A DNA stretch of 64,000 nucleotides from Azolla pinnata (taxonomy: Eukaryota > Streptophyta > Polypodiopsida > Salviniales > Salviniaceae), in assembly GCA_037176905.1 (NCBI GenBank), contig JBBBWG010021111.1, forward strand, positions 62,001-126,000, given 5' to 3'. Positions within the stretch are counted from its first letter, which is position 1; each line of letters opens with the position of its first letter. Position numbers and translations under genes: made by a program. The notes below the pieces were generated by a model. That model searched no databases and was not told the origin of the DNA. It was given only the letters and a program-made list of their open reading frames with translations. Shown piece by piece: positions 63,563 to 64,000 of this stretch.

Positions 63563-63955
63563 ATGGCGATGGCGATGGCGATGGCGACGGAGATGGAGGT
63601 GGAGAAGGAGATGGCGATGGCGATGGCGATGGCGATGGTGAAGCAGACGAAGAAGAGGAAGCGGATGGCTCCGAAGAACAAGAAGAAGAAGAAAAGGATG
63701 AAGAAGCAGGCGAGGAAGCAGCTCTGCATCCTCTCTTCTCTCTACCCTCCCCATCGCATTCTCACCCTCAAGGACCTCCTCGCCGCTCTCCTTCTTCCCG
63801 GCTTCCCGTCGCCCGAGTCGACGCAAGCGTGGCTTCTCCGCAAGGATGACTCTCCGGAATATGCCTCCCTGCTCCACCACGGCTATGGAATTCTTTCCGA
63901 CTCTGCTCCTGCCATCGGTCTGCCTTCCTTGGAGCAGAAATGGACTCATCAAGAG
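63563..63955 (+). CDS. TERT: First exon of telomerase reverse transcriptase (partial, runs off window)
   Basis: Catalytic subunit of telomerase, nuclear. The exon encodes 131 residues and ends at a GT donor in phase 0; the rest lies beyond the window. After a (MA)n start and a Lys/Arg-rich stretch (KKRKRMAPKNKKKKKR, a plausible nuclear or nucleolar signal) comes LYPPHRILTLKDLLAALLLP, then AWLLRKDDSPEYASLLHHGY and QKWTHQE. This parallels the plant TERT N-terminus, where LFGNRARNLNDAIVDLIP is followed by FLLRSDDPIHYRKLLHRCF and SQREIVERI in Arabidopsis, and by LLRDGDPVAYRRL in rice. The plant Cys pair region between these two blocks is not seen. The assignment rests on remembered similarity of about 70 residues. 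The start could be any of several in-frame ATGs in the GGCGAT repeat. Confidence 0.7.
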
Positions 63956-64000
63956 GTATTCATCTCCACATTCAGCTAGCGCGCATTCTTCTCGAAGGAA

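Overview
This is a plant nuclear window. It carries spliced genes with short GT-AG introns, a long PLS-type pentatricopeptide repeat (PPR) gene, a plant clade D PP2C, a MOR1-type microtubule protein and scattered CCCTAAA telomere-type repeats. The PPR wording (repeated MYAKCG, KACGSIG-like and VFDELPARNVVSW segments) reminds me of the large PPR sets of seed-free plants, ferns in particular. The short introns suggest a compact genome. That placement is an inference and has not been tested by any search.

Eight protein genes are supported, in this order: an ABCI10-like plastid ABC ATPase (1.5-3.7 kb, +); a PPR protein (4.4-6.3 kb, +); a clade D PP2C phosphatase (11.2-14.9 kb, +); a UBP27-like mitochondrial-type deubiquitinase (17.5-21.9 kb, -); a 54-exon MOR1/XMAP215 gene (26.4-42.1 kb, +); a RING protein that is mostly low-complexity sequence (47.2-50.6 kb, +); a class 3 aldehyde dehydrogenase (57.0-60.6 kb, +); and the first exon of what looks like telomerase reverse transcriptase (63.6 kb to the edge, +). 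I built the exon models by joining splice sites in phase and comparing the proteins with family members from memory. In the long genes every reading-frame phase closes.

The rest is noncoding and very rich in tandem repeats. Each of the three PP2C introns consists largely of a different tandem repeat. MOR1 intron 2 holds two separate repeat families. Arrays dense in CATGCATG (the RY element) lie directly upstream of both the deubiquitinase and the aldehyde dehydrogenase. Telomere-like tracts sit at or beside local duplications. One of them follows immediately after the coding end of the PPR gene and supplies its stop codon. A dispersed family with inverted ends (MITE-like) has two near-complete copies and one fragment, and one copy ends about 85 bases before the telomerase start.

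The genes do not form an obvious functional cluster; they look like ordinary neighbours in a plant chromosome. The items most worth following up are a strong 146-base hairpin at 45.92-46.07 kb that could be an undescribed small-RNA precursor, the RY arrays, the telomere-repeat insertion at a tandem duplication, the inverted-repeat element beside the telomerase start, and a duplicated 3' splice site in the aldehyde dehydrogenase gene. A 504-base assembly gap (51898-52401) lies inside a tandem array.
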